A DNA stretch of 7,512 bases, taken from contig JAUWJC010000191.1 in the NCBI GenBank assembly GCA_030607895.1, positions 1 through 7,512 of the forward strand, written 5' to 3'. Shown piece after piece: positions 5,022 to 7,512 of this stretch (positions are counted from its first letter, which is position 1; each line of letters opens with the position of its first letter). The notes beneath the pieces were generated by a model, which ran no database searches, had not been told where the DNA came from, and saw nothing but the letters and a program-made list of their open reading frames with translations. The translations under genes and the position numbers were made by a program. This stretch comes from Pirellulales bacterium (GTDB lineage Bacteria; Planctomycetota; Planctomycetia; Pirellulales; Thermoguttaceae).

Positions 5022-7340
5022 ATGTGCCGAATACCCATTGTTGCGTTGATCGCATCTTCCTGTGCGCCCGTCTTGGTGATGGCCGATATGCCGCCGGCAC
5101 CCGTTTCCGTGTCGGACTTCAACAACTACACGGGCGACGTCTACTTGGTCCGTGGCGGCCGGAAGCAGCCGTACCATGGAATGCACGAGTCGTGGGTTTT
5201 CAACCGGGCCATGGTTTGGCTCGATCGGCAGACAGGCGTCGACGACGCGGTGATCTGTTACTCGTCCCAATCGCCACTGCTGCTGACGGGCCGCAAGCAG
5301 GTTTCGCGGTGGCACACCGGCAAGGCCGACGAGTTGGCCGATGTAGACGACCGCTTCACGCGTTTTGTGAAGAGGGACCCGCAGTGGGAATTCGACCACG
5401 TCACGCTGCCGTCGTTTCAGTTTCCCATCGAGCAGCACCCGGTTGCCGAGTTGGAGGTGGCCGAAGCCACGCATCCGTGGCAGTGGTTGATCGTGGTCAA
5501 GGGCCGTAGCGGCCCGCCGCTTTATGCCAGCCCGTGGCAGACCGCCCCCGGCAAGCTGACGGTGAATCTGTTGGACCTCTACCGCAACAAAGGGTACGGG
5601 CAGCACTTCGCCAATTTCCATTTCTTCGTGGCCACCTGGACCAAAGACCCCAAACAAGAGGCGAAGGTTGTCTTCCGACTTCATCTGGACGGTCGCCGGG
5701 CGATCGTGCCCTCATTGCCCGTCATCCGCACGCACGATAGGGCGACAAACGAAGGGATACCGATCCACGCGGTGGTTCTGGACGAGAAAGCCAAGCGACT
5801 TGGCAAGGAGTCTGTTGAGGTTACCGCGTCATTGGGTGAGAGAACTTTCGAGCTGGTAGACAGTGGCAGCGGCATTTGGAAGGCCGTCGTCCGCGGTGTC
5901 CCAGTCGGCGAGCACAAGGCGACGCTCCGCGCCGTTTGGAAAGCGGACCGGGGCAAGACGGCCGCCTCGACGCTGAGCATTCACGTCACGGACGGTCAAT
6001 TCGTGGGCTACGATCCGAAGCTCCGATTGTTGACCCAGCGAGGAAAACCGCTTGGCCCGATCGCCGGCTCGCACCGCACCCAAGTGATGTTCAAGAGCAT
6101 CGGCACGCCCCGCGAATCGCTGCTTTTCGGTCAGGCTGAATGGGAGGCCGCGCTTGCCGCCGACGGCGCACCGGACTACGGGTTCCACTGGTGGGAATCG
6201 TTTACCGAAGGTGAGCTTGACGCCGACTTCGCCTACCTGGCTCGTTGCGGCTGGTCGGCGCTCCATCAGAGCCAGGGGTGGATGTGGTGGGAGCGGCTCG
6301 ACTGCGGTGGCCGAATCGCGCCGTACGGGGCCGAGCAGTTGGCCCTGTTGCTGGCCGCCGCGCGACGCAACCAGGTGCGAGTCTATTTCAGCCTGAGCCT
6401 TTACCCTTACGGAGAAGGCACGCCAACCTGGGCCCAGTACTATGAAGCCGGATATCAGAAGAGCGACTATAGCAAGCCGGACTCGAAGTTCTACCAGATG
6501 TTCGCCGACTACATTAAGCATTTTGCAACCATCTTTCGCGACGAAACTGCCCTGTTTGCGCTGAACGCCACGGGCGAGAGCGACTTCTTGGCGTCGGTCG
6601 GCAAGCCTTTCGTCAACCATGTGTACGATCTTCTCCAGGCTCACGATGGTAATCACCTGGTAATATGCGAGCCCTTTCTTTGGCTTGACAAAGACCCGAA
6701 TTACTATCGCAAAACCGGCTGGAAGCCCGTGCTGGGCGGCATGAGGACCTACCGCATCGAGTGGACAATGCCCACGGCCGTCGAGCCCATCGCCGTCTTG
6801 TTCAAGCTGGCCGCGCTGGGCGACCTGTTCATGGCCGAAGGGCTTTCCTGGCTGCACATCGACCCCGTGACGAAGCGGTGGCGTGGCCCGTCGCAGAAGT
6901 GGGGCACCTTGGAGGACCCCGTGGCAATGACTCACTATCGGGAGCGGATTCGGGAAACGTTTTATACGGGCCTGGCCTATCGCACTGCCGCGCTTGTGAG
7001 TTGGGACGAGCGAGTGACCGAAGACGAGCGGATTATTTTCGAGCAAGTGCGGCGGGCCGTCGATTGGTCCAAGCCGTTTCAGACTCCGCGGCTTGCGATT
7101 CGTCTTGGGCCCGGCCAGGTTCCCCTACGCGGCCGGAGCAAACTTCACGCCTACGAAAAAGCGCTATCGAGCCTCCCCCTGGAATGCACCTACGTCTGGC
7201 AGGACGATCCGGTCCCGCCCGGAACGCTGTTTACCATCGATGCGCGGCAAGTGCCGGTTGAACCGGCCTTTGTTTCCGCCTCCTCACCAGAATTCGTGGG
7301 CGAATTCGGGTTCGGGGAGGGCTCCGAGGTTGTGATATAA
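5022..7340 (+). CDS. Exported glycoside-hydrolase-like multidomain protein, 3' end replaced by IS sequence
   Basis: The 772-residue frame starts with a signal peptide (residues 1-21, ending VMA before D22). Residues 25-230 look like a beta-rich carbohydrate-binding-type domain, and 235-330 an Ig-like sandwich (SVEVTASLGERTFELVDSG, GEHKATLRAVW). Residues 335-690 resemble a cellulase-like TIM barrel: FHWWESFTEGELDADFAYLARCGW, a GES motif with E519 as possible acid/base, and FMAEGLSW with E606 as possible nucleophile (E550 in ICEPF is another candidate). The family is not recognised; GH5-like or DUF4038/DUF5060-type enzymes are the nearest guesses. ATG 5022 was preferred to TTG 5016, though no strong ribosome binding site is seen. 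It lies 93 bases after the upstream glycosidase gene, in the same direction. From about residue 755 the codons are antisense to an ISL3 transposase gene, so the true C-terminus is lost; the barrel itself seems complete. Confidence 0.8.
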   Translation: MCRIPIVALIASSCAPVLVMADMPPAPVSVSDFNNYTGDVYLVRGGRKQPYHGMHESWVFNRAMVWLDRQTGVDDAVICYSSQSPLLLTGRKQVSRWHTGKADELADVDDRFTRFVKRDPQWEFDHVTLPSFQFPIEQHPVAELEVAEATHPWQWLIVVKGRSGPPLYASPWQTAPGKLTVNLLDLYRNKGYGQHFANFHFFVATWTKDPKQEAKVVFRLHLDGRRAIVPSLPVIRTHDRATNEGIPIHAVVLDEKAKRLGKESVEVTASLGERTFELVDSGSGIWKAVVRGVPVGEHKATLRAVWKADRGKTAASTLSIHVTDGQFVGYDPKLRLLTQRGKPLGPIAGSHRTQVMFKSIGTPRESLLFGQAEWEAALAADGAPDYGFHWWESFTEGELDADFAYLARCGWSALHQSQGWMWWERLDCGGRIAPYGAEQLALLLAAARRNQVRVYFSLSLYPYGEGTPTWAQYYEAGYQKSDYSKPDSKFYQMFADYIKHFATIFRDETALFALNATGESDFLASVGKPFVNHVYDLLQAHDGNHLVICEPFLWLDKDPNYYRKTGWKPVLGGMRTYRIEWTMPTAVEPIAVLFKLAALGDLFMAEGLSWLHIDPVTKRWRGPSQKWGTLEDPVAMTHYRERIRETFYTGLAYRTAALVSWDERVTEDERIIFEQVRRAVDWSKPFQTPRLAIRLGPGQVPLRGRSKLHAYEKALSSLPLECTYVWQDDPVPPGTLFTIDARQVPVEPAFVSASSPEFVGEFGFGEGSEVVI
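7253..7267. repeat. Perfect 15-base palindrome beside the IS junction
   Basis: GCCGGTT, a single central G, then AACCGGC: two perfect 7-base arms. It lies 17 bases outside the transposase stop codon, at or next to the point where glycosidase coding sequence gives way to IS sequence. It may be part of the IS end, the insertion target, or chance. The one-base centre argues against an RNA hairpin and fits a protein-binding DNA dyad better. Confidence 0.5.
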
Positions 7341-7512
7341 GGCGGTTTTTGCGGCTTCGAAGGTGCGGAAGCCGTAGGATTTTCTGATGGGCAGGTTCGC
7401 TTTGTTGTTGAAACCTTCAACTGTACCCGACGAAACGGTGCCTTTGGCGCGGAACCAGTTGAGGATCAAGTGGCGATGTTCCCGTAGACTGCGGGCGACC
7501 TTCTTCATCGGC
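7265..7512. mobile_element. End of an ISL3-family insertion sequence (left boundary approximate)
   Basis: The region from the transposase C-terminus to the right edge is taken as one end of an ISL3-type element that continues outside the window. The boundary is a guess. ISL3 elements usually begin with GG and their ends lie close to the transposase stop, so GGCCTTTGTTTCC starting at 7265 is a candidate terminus. The other end, its inverted repeat and the 8-bp target duplication typical of the family are not visible, so the exact edge could be anywhere between about 7230 and 7284. Confidence 0.45.
7284..7512 (-). CDS. ISL3-family transposase, C-terminal 76 residues (5' part outside window)
   Basis: The minus-strand frame is open at the right edge and ends with TGA at 7284. 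It reads LILNWFRAKGTVSSGTVEGF, then NNKANLPIRKSYGFRTFEAA, then ALYHNLGALPEPEFAHEFW, the hallmark C-terminus of ISL3 transposases. The glutamate in SSGTVEGFNNK is likely the last acid of the DDE triad, which cuts and joins DNA during transposition. An ATG at 7508 is internal; full-length family members have around 400 residues, so most of the gene lies beyond the window. The visible part is intact, with no stop or frameshift, so the copy may be active. Its last 57 bases overlap, antisense, the 3' end of the glycosidase-like frame at 5022-7340, the mark of an insertion into that gene. Confidence 0.9.
   Translation of the reverse strand, partial: PMKKVARSLREHRHLILNWFRAKGTVSSGTVEGFNNKANLPIRKSYGFRTFEAAKTALYHNLGALPEPEFAHEFW

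Noticed and set aside
4205..5509. 434-codon plus-strand frame spanning the gap between the two glycosidase genes
   Set aside because: Its translation is arginine- and glycine-rich noise out of frame with both genes, and it crosses the true stop and start codons.
5829..7046. 405-codon minus-strand frame
   Set aside because: Long, but wholly antisense to the glycosidase-like gene; no family signature or ribosome binding site.
1..7512. CRISPR arrays, tRNA or rRNA genes
   Set aside because: No regularly spaced direct repeats of CRISPR size, no tRNA cloverleaf-like segment and no rRNA-like stretch were seen on either strand; the heptad arrays have no spacers.

Overview
The window reads as chromosomal DNA of a member of the Planctomycetota, most likely from a Pirellulales-like group. 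The pointers are a DUF1559 pseudopilin-like protein with a prepilin leader and an H-X9-DG motif, a PEP-CTERM surface protein with DUF2341 and LamG domains, a small lipoprotein with a carboxypeptidase-regulatory-like fold, large exported glycosidase-like proteins, and GC-rich DNA with short heptanucleotide repeats between genes. No database search was possible, so all family names come from recognising motifs.

Layout. Bases 1-1002 hold the 3' part of an exported DUF2341/LamG/PEP-CTERM protein. A degenerate 7-bp tandem repeat follows its stop codon. Bases 1046-1655 on the minus strand hold a toxin-antitoxin-type pair. The DUF433 antitoxin is intact and has a textbook extended -10 promoter and Shine-Dalgarno site. 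The DUF5615 PIN-like toxin is joined to it by an ATGA overlap, but its frame is broken by one missing base near 1288. The antitoxin start codon overlaps, tail to tail, the likely start codon of the divergent DUF1559 gene (1654-2862). A second heptad repeat separates that gene from the lipoprotein gene (2884-3336). After 18 bases comes an exported clan GH-A-type glycosidase gene (3355-4928), also broken by one missing base, near 4173. After a 93-bp gap without a clear signal comes a 772-residue glycosidase-like gene (5022-7340). Its last 18 or so codons lie antisense to the C-terminus of an ISL3-type transposase that enters from the right edge (7284-7512), so an insertion sequence appears to have cut off its natural 3' end.

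Taken together, the plus-strand genes from 1654 to 7340 look like one co-oriented set for exported proteins: a pseudopilin-like protein, a lipoprotein and two glycosidase-like enzymes. This fits the capture or breakdown of polysaccharide at the cell surface, which is an inference from domains only. The toxin-antitoxin pair and the IS copy look like later arrivals. One clear truncation and two single-base frame breaks in 7.5 kb mean that the region is decaying, the assembly carries indel errors, or both. I see no RNA genes, CRISPR arrays or convincing terminators.
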